Below, piece after piece: positions 25,702 through 32,500 of a stretch of 32,500 bases of DNA (position 1 is its first letter; each line of letters begins with the position of its first letter). Source of the DNA: Myxococcales bacterium. Its GTDB lineage: Bacteria; Lernaellota; Lernaellaia; Lernaellales; Lernaellaceae. The stretch is taken from positions 1 to 32,500 of the forward strand of contig JAAYVF010000023.1 in NCBI GenBank assembly GCA_012517325.1, read 5' to 3'. The notes under the pieces were generated by a model that was not told the origin of the DNA, ran no database searches, and was given only the letters and a program-made list of their open reading frames with translations. The translations under genes were made by a program, and so were the position numbers.

Positions 25702-27456
25702 ATGGCCGAATACAAACCGATTGTTTTCGCCGGAGCGCACGATATGCCCGACATGGCGATGTCGATCGCCACGATGCTCTGGAATCGTACCGGGAGCTGG
25801 CGATATCTGCGTCCGCGCTACCAGGATCACGTACCGCCGTGCAACGAAGCCTGCCCGGCGGGCAACGATATCGAGGGATTCATCCGCCTGATCGGCGAGG
25901 GCAAGCCGGCGGAAGCCTGGCGCCTCTTGAAAGAAGAAAACCCGCTGCCCGCGGTCACCGGCCGCGTCTGCTTCCACCCCTGCGAACGGGCCTGCAACCG
26001 GCAATACTTCGACGAACCGACGTCGATTCAAGCGCTGGAACGCTACGCGGCCGATCACGCCGGCGCGCCGGTCGGTTTGCTCGCGCCCGAGTCGGGCAAG
26101 AAAGTCGCGGTGATCGGCGCCGGCCCGGCGGGATTGGCCGCGGCCTATCACTTGCGCCGCCTGGGCCACCGGGTGACGGTTTTCGACGCGCTGCCCAAGG
26201 CCGGCGGCCTGCTGCGCGTCGGCATCCCCGCCTACCGCCTGCCCGACGAAGTGCTCGACCGGGAAGTCGCCGCGATCGCCGCACTGGGCGTGGATTTTCA
26301 ACTGAACAAACACGTGGGCCGCGACGTTCCGTTCGCGCAATTGTCGGCCTCTGACGCGGTGTTCGTCGCCACCGGCGTACACGCCAACCGCAAGCTCGAC
26401 ATCCCGGGCGAGGACGCCGCGGGCGTCGTTTCCGGCCTGGGCCTCTTGTCCAAGGTCGCCCTGAGCCAGCCCTTCGAATGCGGCCGGAACGTGATCGTGA
26501 TCGGCGGCGGAAACAGCGCCGTGGACGCGGCGCGGGTCGCACGGCGGCTGGGCGCGGCAGTCGCGGTTTACTACCGCCGCACCCGCGTCGAGATGCCCGC
26601 CTTCGAGGAAGAGGTCAACGACGCCGAACACGAGGGCGTGCGGCTGGAGATGCTGGCCGCGCCGGTGCGGGTCGTCGTCGAAAACGGCCGCGTCGCGGGC
26701 GTCGTGCTGCAACGCATGGAGCTGGGCGAACCCGACGAATCCGGCCGCCGGCGCCCGGTGCCGGTGCCCGGCAGCGAATTCACCGCGGCCTGCGACATGC
26801 TGGTGACGGCGATCGGCGAGGCCGGCGACTTGGAGTTCCTGCCGGCCGACGTGAAGCGGCAGTGGGGCAAGATCGCCATCGACGAGTTCGGCCTCACCAG
26901 CCATCCCGGCGTCTTCGCCGGCGGCGACATCGCCAGCGCCCAGCAGAACGTGGCCCAGGCCCTGGGCGACGGCAAGCGCGCCGCGATCGCCATCGACCGC
27001 TACCTGCGCGGCGAAACGGTGGCCGCGATCGGCGGCAACATCCTGATCGGCCAGCGCGGCTGCGTCTCGATGGCCCAGTACACCGGCCAGGGGGCCAGCC
27101 ACGGCAAGATCATCGGCCAGAAGCACGTCGTGCCCTTCGAGGAAATCAACGTCTGGCACTTCGAAAAGGAACCGCGCGACGTCATGCCGCGGATCGCCGA
27201 CGAGAAGCGCCTGGCGGGCTTCGCCGAAATCCACCTCGGCCTGACCGACGAGCAGGCCCGGCACGCCGCCGAACGCTGCTTCCACTGCGGCGTCTGCACG
27301 ATGTGCGACAACTGCTACATGTACTGTCCCGACGTCTCCATCGCCCACAAAACGGACGGCGGTTACGGCTACGACATCAACTTCGACTATTGCAAGGGTT
27401 GCGGCATCTGCGTCAAGGAATGTCCCCGCTCGGCAATGGTTCTAGGGGAGGAGTAA
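25702..27456 (+). CDS. GltD-like FAD/NAD(P) oxidoreductase fused to 2x[4Fe-4S] ferredoxin: electron-transfer subunit of the 2-oxoacid oxidoreductase
   Basis: 584 residues. Residues about 50-105 carry the N-terminal iron-sulfur Cys pattern of the GltD family (PPCNEACPAGNDI, then GRVCFHPCERACNR). The FAD site is VAVIGAGPAGLAAAYHLRRLG (near 137) and the NAD(P) site is IVIGGGNSAVDAARVARRLGA (near 265). A GltD-type C-terminal FAD motif is seen in GVFAGGDIASAQQNVAQALGDGKRAA. From residue about 520 a ferredoxin follows: CFHCGVCTMCDNCYMYCP and CKGCGICVKECPRSAM, giving two clusters as in delta subunits. It sits between gamma and alpha, in the place of a plain delta subunit. It should pass electrons between the ketoacid catalytic core and NAD(P)H through ferredoxin centres and FAD. 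The start is ATG 25702, 14 bases after the gamma stop. Confidence 0.92.
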   Translation: MAEYKPIVFAGAHDMPDMAMSIATMLWNRTGSWRYLRPRYQDHVPPCNEACPAGNDIEGFIRLIGEGKPAEAWRLLKEENPLPAVTGRVCFHPCERACNRQYFDEPTSIQALERYAADHAGAPVGLLAPESGKKVAVIGAGPAGLAAAYHLRRLGHRVTVFDALPKAGGLLRVGIPAYRLPDEVLDREVAAIAALGVDFQLNKHVGRDVPFAQLSASDAVFVATGVHANRKLDIPGEDAAGVVSGLGLLSKVALSQPFECGRNVIVIGGGNSAVDAARVARRLGAAVAVYYRRTRVEMPAFEEEVNDAEHEGVRLEMLAAPVRVVVENGRVAGVVLQRMELGEPDESGRRRPVPVPGSEFTAACDMLVTAIGEAGDLEFLPADVKRQWGKIAIDEFGLTSHPGVFAGGDIASAQQNVAQALGDGKRAAIAIDRYLRGETVAAIGGNILIGQRGCVSMAQYTGQGASHGKIIGQKHVVPFEEINVWHFEKEPRDVMPRIADEKRLAGFAEIHLGLTDEQARHAAERCFHCGVCTMCDNCYMYCPDVSIAHKTDGGYGYDINFDYCKGCGICVKECPRSAMVLGEE

Positions 27457-27459
27457 GCC

Positions 27460-28614
27460 ATGAAAAAAGTGCTCATGGGAAACCATGCGGCGTCCTGGGC
27501 GGTGATGCTGGCGCGCGTCAAGGTGATTTCCGCCTATCCGATCACCCCGCAGACCCACATCGTGGAAGAGTTGTCCGAGATGTGCGCCGACGGCCGGCTC
27601 GACGCCAAGTTCCTCAAGGTAGAATCCGAGCACTCGGCGATGGCCAGCGTGGTCGCGGCCTCGTCGACCGGTGTGCGCACCTTCACCGCCTCGTCGTCCA
27701 ACGGCCTGCTCCTGATGCACGAAATGCTGCATTGGGCGGGCGGCGCGCGGCTGCCGATCGTCATGGTCAACGTCAACCGCGCCGTGGCCCCGGGCTGGAA
27801 CATCTGGGCCGATCAAACCGATTCGCTGGCGCAACGCGACACCGGCTGGATCCAGATCTACGTCGAGGACAACCAGGAAGTGCTCGACACCGTGCTGCAA
27901 GGCTACCGCCTCGCCGAGCAGGTGAAGCTGCCGGTCATGGTGTGCTACGACGCGTTCTTCCTGTCGCACACCTACGAGCCGGTCGACATCCCCGACATCG
28001 AAAAAGTCGACGCCTTCCTGCCGCCTTACGAACCGGAGTTCTACCTCAACCCGAAAGATCCGCACGCCTTCAACGGCCTGGTGCAGCCCGACGTATTTCT
28101 GGAAATGCGCTCGAAGATCCAGGCCGCGATGGACCAGGCGATCGAACTGGCCCCCACGGTGGGCGATGAGTTCGCCGCGCACTTCGGCCGCCGCTACGAC
28201 CTGGTGGAGGCGATCGACTGCGACGACGCCGAAACCGTGCTGATCACCACCGGCACCACGACCAGCCCGGCCCGTGTGCTGATCAAGAAGTTGCGTGCCG
28301 AAGGCAAACGTGTCGGCGTGCTGAAGCTGCGTTATTTCCGGCCGTTCCCGACCGCCGAAATTCGCCGCGTTCTACTCGGCAAGAAACGGGCGATCGTCAT
28401 CGACCGCAACATCAGTTTCGGTAAGGGCGGCATCTGGGCCGACGAACTGCGCGGCGCGCTGGCCGGTCAGACCAAGGCGCCCCAGGTCTTCGGTTACGTC
28501 ATGGGCCTGGGCGGCCGCGACATCACGCCCGACCAACTCGCCGAGGTGGTCGCCGAAGCCGAAAAAATGAAAAAGGCCGACCGCCTGATCTACTGGAAAG
28601 GGTTGAAGCCATGA
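27460..28614 (+). CDS. 2-oxoacid:ferredoxin oxidoreductase, alpha subunit
   Basis: 384 residues, typical of alpha subunits. The N-terminal domain I begins MKKVLMGNHAASWAVMLARVKVISAYPITPQTHIVEELSEM, with the YPITPQ motif that contacts thiamine pyrophosphate. KVESEHSAMASVVAASSTGVRTFTASSSNGLLLMHEMLHWA is the conserved pyrimidine-binding region. Domain II starts near residue 255 (TVLITTGTTTSPARVLIKKLRAEGKRVGVLKLRYFRPFP). It forms the catalytic heterotetramer with the beta and gamma subunits. GGGGAGGAG lies eight to nine bases before the ATG, within the end of the preceding gene. The beta gene overlaps the stop by four bases (ATGA). Confidence 0.94.
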   Translation: MKKVLMGNHAASWAVMLARVKVISAYPITPQTHIVEELSEMCADGRLDAKFLKVESEHSAMASVVAASSTGVRTFTASSSNGLLLMHEMLHWAGGARLPIVMVNVNRAVAPGWNIWADQTDSLAQRDTGWIQIYVEDNQEVLDTVLQGYRLAEQVKLPVMVCYDAFFLSHTYEPVDIPDIEKVDAFLPPYEPEFYLNPKDPHAFNGLVQPDVFLEMRSKIQAAMDQAIELAPTVGDEFAAHFGRRYDLVEAIDCDDAETVLITTGTTTSPARVLIKKLRAEGKRVGVLKLRYFRPFPTAEIRRVLLGKKRAIVIDRNISFGKGGIWADELRGALAGQTKAPQVFGYVMGLGGRDITPDQLAEVVAEAEKMKKADRLIYWKGLKP

Positions 28615-29498
28615 GAGAGAACTATCCCCGCGAAGAGCTGATGATGAGCGGTCACTTGGCTTGTCAGGGTTGCGGCGGTTCGGCCGCGATGCGCCACGTC
28701 CTCAAGGCGATGGGCCCCGATACGATCGTCGTGCAGCCGGCCTGCTGCTGGACGATCATCGCCGGCATGTTTCCCTACAACGCGCTGAAGGTGCCCGTTT
28801 TGCACACCGCGTTCGAAACCAGCGGCGCGGCGCTCTCGGGCATCAAGGCCGCGCTGGACATGAAGGGCGACACCAAGACCCAGGTGATGGCCTTCGCCGG
28901 CGACGGCGGCACCTTCGACATCGGCCTGCAGGCCCTGTCGGGCGCGGCCGAGCGCAACGAGGACGTTATCTATTTCTGCTACGACAACGAGGCCTACATG
29001 AACACCGGCGTCCAGCGGTCCGGCGCCACGCCCGACAAGGCCTGGACGACCACCACGCCGGCCAATTCGCCCAAGCAGGGGCCGAAGAAGGACATGGTCC
29101 AGATTCTCGCCGGGCATAAAGCGCCGTACGTAGCCACCGCCAACGTGGCTTTTCCGGAAGACCTGATCGCCAAGGTGAAGAAGGCGAAGGAAATCCGCGG
29201 CACCAAGTTCATCCACATTCTGTCGCCGTGCCCGCCGGGTTGGAAAACCTCGAGCGAGCAGACGATCGAGATCGCCCGTCTGGCCACCTACACCAAGGTG
29301 TTTCCGGTGTACGAGGTCTTCCACGGCGAGGAATACCGCATCAACATCGAACCGCGCGATATTCCGGTGTTCGAGTACTTGAAGCTGCAAGGCCGCTTTC
29401 GCCACCTGACCAAGGAAGACGTGGAAGCGATCCAGCGCCGCGTCGATTACGACTACAAGGTGCTGCTGCGCAAGGCGCAACAGGAAAAGCTCGACTGA
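28611..29498 (+). CDS. 2-oxoacid:ferredoxin oxidoreductase, beta subunit
   Basis: 295 residues. It holds the thiamine-pyrophosphate site: GDGGTFDIGLQALSGAAERNEDVIYFCYDNEAYMNTGVQRSGATP, with the conserved GDG and the YDNxxYxNTGxQxS run typical of pyruvate oxidoreductase beta subunits. The N-terminal CQGCGGSAAMRHVL and the Cys-rich QPACCWTIIAG fit the proximal [4Fe-4S] cluster ligands. IHILSPCPPGWKTSSE also matches the family. The ATGA overlap with the alpha gene gives coupled translation. Closeness to pyruvate-type beta subunits is an impression only; substrate assignment stays open. Confidence 0.94.
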   Translation: MRENYPREELMMSGHLACQGCGGSAAMRHVLKAMGPDTIVVQPACCWTIIAGMFPYNALKVPVLHTAFETSGAALSGIKAALDMKGDTKTQVMAFAGDGGTFDIGLQALSGAAERNEDVIYFCYDNEAYMNTGVQRSGATPDKAWTTTTPANSPKQGPKKDMVQILAGHKAPYVATANVAFPEDLIAKVKKAKEIRGTKFIHILSPCPPGWKTSSEQTIEIARLATYTKVFPVYEVFHGEEYRINIEPRDIPVFEYLKLQGRFRHLTKEDVEAIQRRVDYDYKVLLRKAQQEKLD

Positions 29499-29525
29499 GA
29501 TTCGCGACTCCTGATTCATCGCCGA

Positions 29526-29547
29526 GGCCGGCGGCCGTCCGCCGGCC
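29526..29547 (+). terminator. GC-rich hairpin after the oxidoreductase operon
   Basis: GGCCGGCGG, loop CCGT, CCGCCGGCC: nine perfect base pairs beginning 28 bases past the beta-subunit stop. No long T run follows. Confidence 0.6.
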
Positions 29548-29665
29548 TTGCGTTTATCGACCGAAGCGATTGTCATTAACCGTCGTTCCGTGCGGAAGCC
29601 GGAGGCCGAAGTTGAGCGGCCGGAATGATTGCCGTGATTGCCGATTGTCCCGGAGGTAACGCCCG

Positions 29666-30295
29666 ATGACCGAAGCCGCGGTTCGCTCGCTGCAAATCTT
29701 GCGTTCGCCGGATCATTTTCAATGGTATGTCGTGGCGCTGCTCGCCGGGGTGATCTACGCCTACGCCACCGAGGTTGAAAAAAGGAACTGGCACGCGGTC
29801 GTGGCCGGGCTGACGTTCTGGATCAACGAGTTTCTGTACGAAATTCTTAATTCGCTGCTGCTGTACATCACCGGTTACGCGCCAATGTGGTGTACGCCCG
29901 GTGAGACGGCCTACCTGATCACCACCGGCCTCAATATCGAAATCGCCGCCATGTTTTCGGTGGCCGGCCTCGTGCTGATCAAGCTGCTGCCGGCCGATAA
30001 AAAAGTGAAAGTGCTGGGCCTGCCCAACCGGCTGCTGATCCCGGCGCTGCTTGGCCTGTTTTGTGTTTTCGTGGAAGTGCTGCTCAACCAGTGGGGCGCC
30101 CTGGTCTGGGAATACTGGTGGTGGAAATGGCCGAACATCTACCTGCTCGTCATCGGCTATTGCGCGCCGTTCTATCTGCTGGCCTGGTTCTACGATCGCT
30201 TCTCGCTACGCGCGAAAACCATCGTCTTCGCGATCTGGGCCGCCCTGGCCCTCGGCGGTTGGCTGCTCTTTGCCGTCGCGCTGAAGTGGATTTGA
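29666..30295 (+). CDS. Multi-pass membrane protein of unknown function
   Basis: 209 residues with about six hydrophobic segments, near residues 20-36, 45-68, 82-106, 123-142, 155-174 and 185-207. It is rich in Trp (a WEYWWWKWPNIYLL run) and has few polar motifs. I do not recognise a named family. CGGAGG sits eight bases before the ATG. It stands alone between the terminator-like hairpin of the oxidoreductase operon and the promoter of the aldolase-dehydrogenase pair, so context gives no function. Confidence 0.75.
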   Translation: MTEAAVRSLQILRSPDHFQWYVVALLAGVIYAYATEVEKRNWHAVVAGLTFWINEFLYEILNSLLLYITGYAPMWCTPGETAYLITTGLNIEIAAMFSVAGLVLIKLLPADKKVKVLGLPNRLLIPALLGLFCVFVEVLLNQWGALVWEYWWWKWPNIYLLVIGYCAPFYLLAWFYDRFSLRAKTIVFAIWAALALGGWLLFAVALKWI

Positions 30296-30330
30296 ACCCG
30301 TGGACTGTCACCGAGCGGCGATTCCTCAAT

Positions 30331-30359
30331 TTGTGCATCGACCATTGGCGTGTTAAAGT
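30331..30359 (+). promoter_or_regulatory. Candidate sigma-70 promoter for the LsrF-like/dehydrogenase pair
   Basis: TTGTGC (30331-30336), a 17-base spacer and TAAAGT (30354-30359), 45 bases before the ATG at 30404. Confidence 0.5.
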
Positions 30360-30403
30360 GCCTTTTTTGAACCAAAACCACCCTTCCGCATCAGGAGGAA
30401 AAG

Positions 30404-31207
30404 ATGGACTGGGGACTGCAAAACCGGATGGCGCGGATCATCGATCCGAAGGACAACCGCTGCGTCATGCTGGCGGTCGATCACGGCTACTTCCAGGGGC
30501 CCACGACCGGCCTGGGCGCGCCCAAGCCGCTGTTTAAAACCCTGCTGCCGCACGCCGACGCCCTTATGCTGACGCGCGGCCTGTTGCGCTCCTGCACCGA
30601 CCCCGGCCAGGCCAAGGACACACCGATCGTCCTGCGCGTCTCGGGCGGCGCGAGCATCCTGAAGGAATTGTCGAACGAGGGCCTGACGGTGGACATGGAA
30701 GATGCGATCCGCCTGAACGTGTCGGCCGTGGCGCTGTCGATTTTCATCGGCGGCGAATACGAGCGGCAATCGCTGCTCAGCCTGACCGAAATGGTCAACG
30801 CCGGACAGCGGTACGGCATCCCGGTGCTGGCCGTCACGGCGGTCGGCCGCGAGATGGTGCGCGACGCGCGTTACCTGGCGCTGGCCAGCCGCATCGCCGC
30901 CGAGCTGGGCGCGAGCATCGTCAAAACCTATTACTGCGACGATTTCGAAAAAATTACTTCAACCTGCCCCGTGCCGGTGGTGATCGCGGGCGGCAAGAAG
31001 CTCGAGGCGAAAGAAGCGCTCGAACTGGCTTACAACGCCATTCAACACGGCGCGGTCGGCGTCGACATGGGCCGCAACATCTTCCAGAGCGATTCGCCGT
31101 TGGGCATGATCAAGGCTGTGCGCGCCGTGGTGCACAAGAACGCCAAACCGAACGAGGCGTTCGAGATTTACGAATCGTACCGGGCCAAGGGCGCGGCGCG
31201 CCCGTAA
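30404..31207 (+). CDS. LsrF-like class I aldolase/thiolase (DeoC/FbaB superfamily)
   Basis: 267 residues. From residue 1 it aligns closely, from memory, with E. coli LsrF starting about 30 residues in: [63 protein letters not shown] and [11 protein letters not shown], ending [11 protein letters not shown]. LsrF transfers an acetyl group to CoA from the phosphorylated autoinducer-2 breakdown product. The Schiff-base Lys is K174 in SIVKTYY. No N-terminal extension is possible, because an in-frame stop lies 12 codons upstream; AGGAGG precedes the ATG. None of the other lsr genes is present, so the true substrate may be another sugar phosphate (the superfamily includes fructose-bisphosphate aldolase and aminodideoxyheptulosonate synthase). 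The dehydrogenase gene follows after 18 bases. Confidence 0.88.
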   Translation: MDWGLQNRMARIIDPKDNRCVMLAVDHGYFQGPTTGLGAPKPLFKTLLPHADALMLTRGLLRSCTDPGQAKDTPIVLRVSGGASILKELSNEGLTVDMEDAIRLNVSAVALSIFIGGEYERQSLLSLTEMVNAGQRYGIPVLAVTAVGREMVRDARYLALASRIAAELGASIVKTYYCDDFEKITSTCPVPVVIAGGKKLEAKEALELAYNAIQHGAVGVDMGRNIFQSDSPLGMIKAVRAVVHKNAKPNEAFEIYESYRAKGAARP

Positions 31208-31225
31208 CCGCCGGAGGGACCGACC

Positions 31226-32254
31226 GTGCGCGTCGCGATGTACTACAGCAACCGGGACGTGCGAATCGAGGAGCAGCCGAAGCCGGTGATCGGCCCCGGC
31301 GAAATCCTGCTGCGCGTCCACGCCAGCGGCATCTGCGGCTCGGACGTGATGGAATGGTACCGCCGCGACAAGGTGCCGCTCGTGCTGGGCCACGAGGTGG
31401 CGGGCGAGGTGGCCGAGGTCGGTGAGGGCGTGACGGCCTGGCAGGTCGGCGACCGCATCGCGGCCAGCCATCACGTGCCGTGCCACACCTGCCACTATTG
31501 CCGCACCGGCCATCCGACGGCTTGCGAAACGCTGCACCGCACCAAGTTTTATCCGGGCGGCTTCGCCGAGTACGTGCGCCTGCCGGCGATCAACGTCGAC
31601 CGCGGCGTCTACCGCGTTCCCGACGGGCTGTCGTACGTCGAGGCGTCGTTCGCCGAGCCGTTGGCCTGTGTCCTGCGCGGTCAGAACAAGATCGGCATTC
31701 CGCCCGGCGCCAGCGTCCTGGTGATCGGCGTCGGCGTCTCCGGCCTGATGCACGTCGAACTGGCGCGCGCCCTGGGCGCCGGCCGAATCTTCGCTACCGA
31801 CCTCTCGCCCTACCGGCTGGAACAGGCAGCGCGGTTCGGCGCGACGGCTACGTTCACGGCGGCGGAGTACGACGCGGCAAAGCTGCGGGCGCTCAACGAC
31901 GGCCGGCTGGCCGACCGCGTCATCGTCACGTCCGGCGCGGGCGCGGCGATTCAGCAGGGGCTGGATTCGGCCGAGCGCGGAGCGACGGTGCTGGTCTTCG
32001 CGCCGACCGACGAGGGCGTGAAATTCCCGCTCGATATCAACCGCTTTTTCTGGCGGCTCGACCGCACGCTGACGACCACCTACGCCGGCGCGCCGGCTGA
32101 CCACATCCAGGCGCTGGACCTGATCGCCGCCGGCCGTTTCCGGGCGCGGGACATGGTGACGCACGTGCTGCCGCTGGCGCGGATTCAGGAAGGCTTCGCG
32201 CTGGTCGCGCGCGGCGACGCTTCGCTCAAGGTGGTGATCGAACCGCAGGAATAA
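31226..32254 (+). CDS. Zinc-dependent medium-chain dehydrogenase (threonine/sorbitol dehydrogenase-like)
   Basis: 342 residues from a GTG with GGAGGG nearby; an ATG four codons on is possible. Catalytic zinc ligands are C37 (SGICGSD), H56-E57 (LGHEVAGEV) and likely the Glu in SFAEPLACVLRG. The structural zinc Cys quartet is complete: C86, C89, C92 and C100 in VPCHTCHYCRTGHPTAC. The coenzyme domain starts at VLVIGVGVSGLMHVELARALGAGRIFATDLS, with an acidic residue at the end of strand 2 that suggests NAD preference. It should oxidise a polyol, amino alcohol or sugar alcohol. Being second in a pair with the LsrF-like enzyme, it may make or consume that enzyme's substrate; the metabolite is unknown. 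Confidence 0.9.
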   Translation: MRVAMYYSNRDVRIEEQPKPVIGPGEILLRVHASGICGSDVMEWYRRDKVPLVLGHEVAGEVAEVGEGVTAWQVGDRIAASHHVPCHTCHYCRTGHPTACETLHRTKFYPGGFAEYVRLPAINVDRGVYRVPDGLSYVEASFAEPLACVLRGQNKIGIPPGASVLVIGVGVSGLMHVELARALGAGRIFATDLSPYRLEQAARFGATATFTAAEYDAAKLRALNDGRLADRVIVTSGAGAAIQQGLDSAERGATVLVFAPTDEGVKFPLDINRFFWRLDRTLTTTYAGAPADHIQALDLIAAGRFRARDMVTHVLPLARIQEGFALVARGDASLKVVIEPQE

Positions 32255-32288
32255 ACGGCTGGCGATATTTTCCAAGCGCTGAGCGGCG

Positions 32289-32442
32289 CCGAAGAGCCCG
32301 CCCTGAGCACAGTCGAAGGGTAGCAGCCGCGATATAAACCTTCACCGTAAGCTGGAAATCACACCAGGAGCGCAAGCGACCTGACTGGTGTAGGAGCGGC
32401 TTAGCAGCCGCGATAAAAACCCTCGCCGTCTTTCCGTGCGCC
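32289..32442. repeat. REP-like palindromic repeats at the right edge
   Basis: Three pieces are visible: CCCTGAGCACAGTCGAAGGG (32301-32320); TAGCAGCCGCGATATAAACC (32321-32340), which recurs with one mismatch at 32402-32421; and the hairpin GCGGCT-TAGC-AGCCGC at 32396-32411 within GTAGGAGCGGCTTAGCAGCC. After both copies a degraded match continues (TCACCGT..GGAAATCACAC against TCGCCGT..GGAAACCACAT). Such units are scattered between genes in many bacteria. I see no convincing coding sequence between 32255 and 32500. Confidence 0.75.
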
Positions 32443-32500
32443 AGCCGGAAACCACATGTCTGCTTGCCTTGGTGCTTCATGCCGTAGGCATGATTGAATC

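Noticed and set aside
26478-28169. 563-codon plus-strand frame within the oxidoreductase operon
   Set aside because: It is an Arg/Gly-rich out-of-frame reading across the real flavoprotein and alpha-subunit genes.
32226-32480. Minus-strand frame of 84 codons at the right edge
   Set aside because: Its sequence is a translation of the REP-like repeats, with no start signal or family resemblance.

Overview
The window is high-GC bacterial chromosome carrying ordinary protein-coding genes. I saw no rRNA, tRNA, CRISPR array, phage or transposase gene. The organism looks like a Gram-negative bacterium of deltaproteobacterial or Myxococcota-like grade, possibly a related uncultured phylum. Supporting signs are a TonB-dependent receptor, a Wza-like lipoprotein and other outer-membrane proteins, a very large multi-PAS hybrid kinase, an ECF sigma factor with a caspase-like protease, and a secreted enzyme with an Asp/Asn-rich tail ending in Cys-Gly-Cys. 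The phylum assignment is inference.

Positions 1-7600, mostly minus strand. From right to left the genes are folD and folE2 (a tight folate pair), a TonB-dependent receptor, four back-to-back hairpins, an Ig-like lipoprotein, and a translationally coupled trio: ECF sigma factor, membrane protein with a DUF4384-like domain (probable anti-sigma factor), and a caspase-like protease that runs off the left edge.

Positions 7700-10100, plus strand: a glycerophosphodiester phosphodiesterase with a (DDN)8 tail, then an archaeal-type glyceraldehyde-3-phosphate dehydrogenase-like protein with a good promoter and a perfect palindrome in its leader.

Positions 10094-18150, minus strand: a thioesterase, a hybrid sensor kinase of about 2,200 residues (two membrane segments, eleven PAS domains, GAF, kinase core, receiver), and a small membrane protein.

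Positions 18169-22050, minus strand: a compact polysaccharide-export operon. It encodes a fusion of an ExeA-type ATPase with a bacterial tyrosine kinase bearing a Tyr/Gly-rich tail, a Wza-like lipoprotein and an outer-membrane beta-barrel. It is bounded by a 77-bp repeat that also occurs, inverted, at 3339-3415.

Positions 22375-32254, plus strand: a VOC-fold protein, an MTH1187-type protein, a glycosyltransferase, an XRE-cupin regulator, and a four-gene 2-oxoacid:ferredoxin oxidoreductase operon whose ferredoxin subunit is fused to a GltD-like flavoprotein. Then come a multi-pass membrane protein, an LsrF-like aldolase/thiolase and a zinc-dependent dehydrogenase. The right edge holds REP-like palindromic repeats.

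The most unusual items are the sigma/DUF4384/caspase trio, the ATPase-tyrosine kinase fusion, the flavoprotein-ferredoxin 2-oxoacid oxidoreductase, the orphan LsrF pair and the hairpin-repeat elements.
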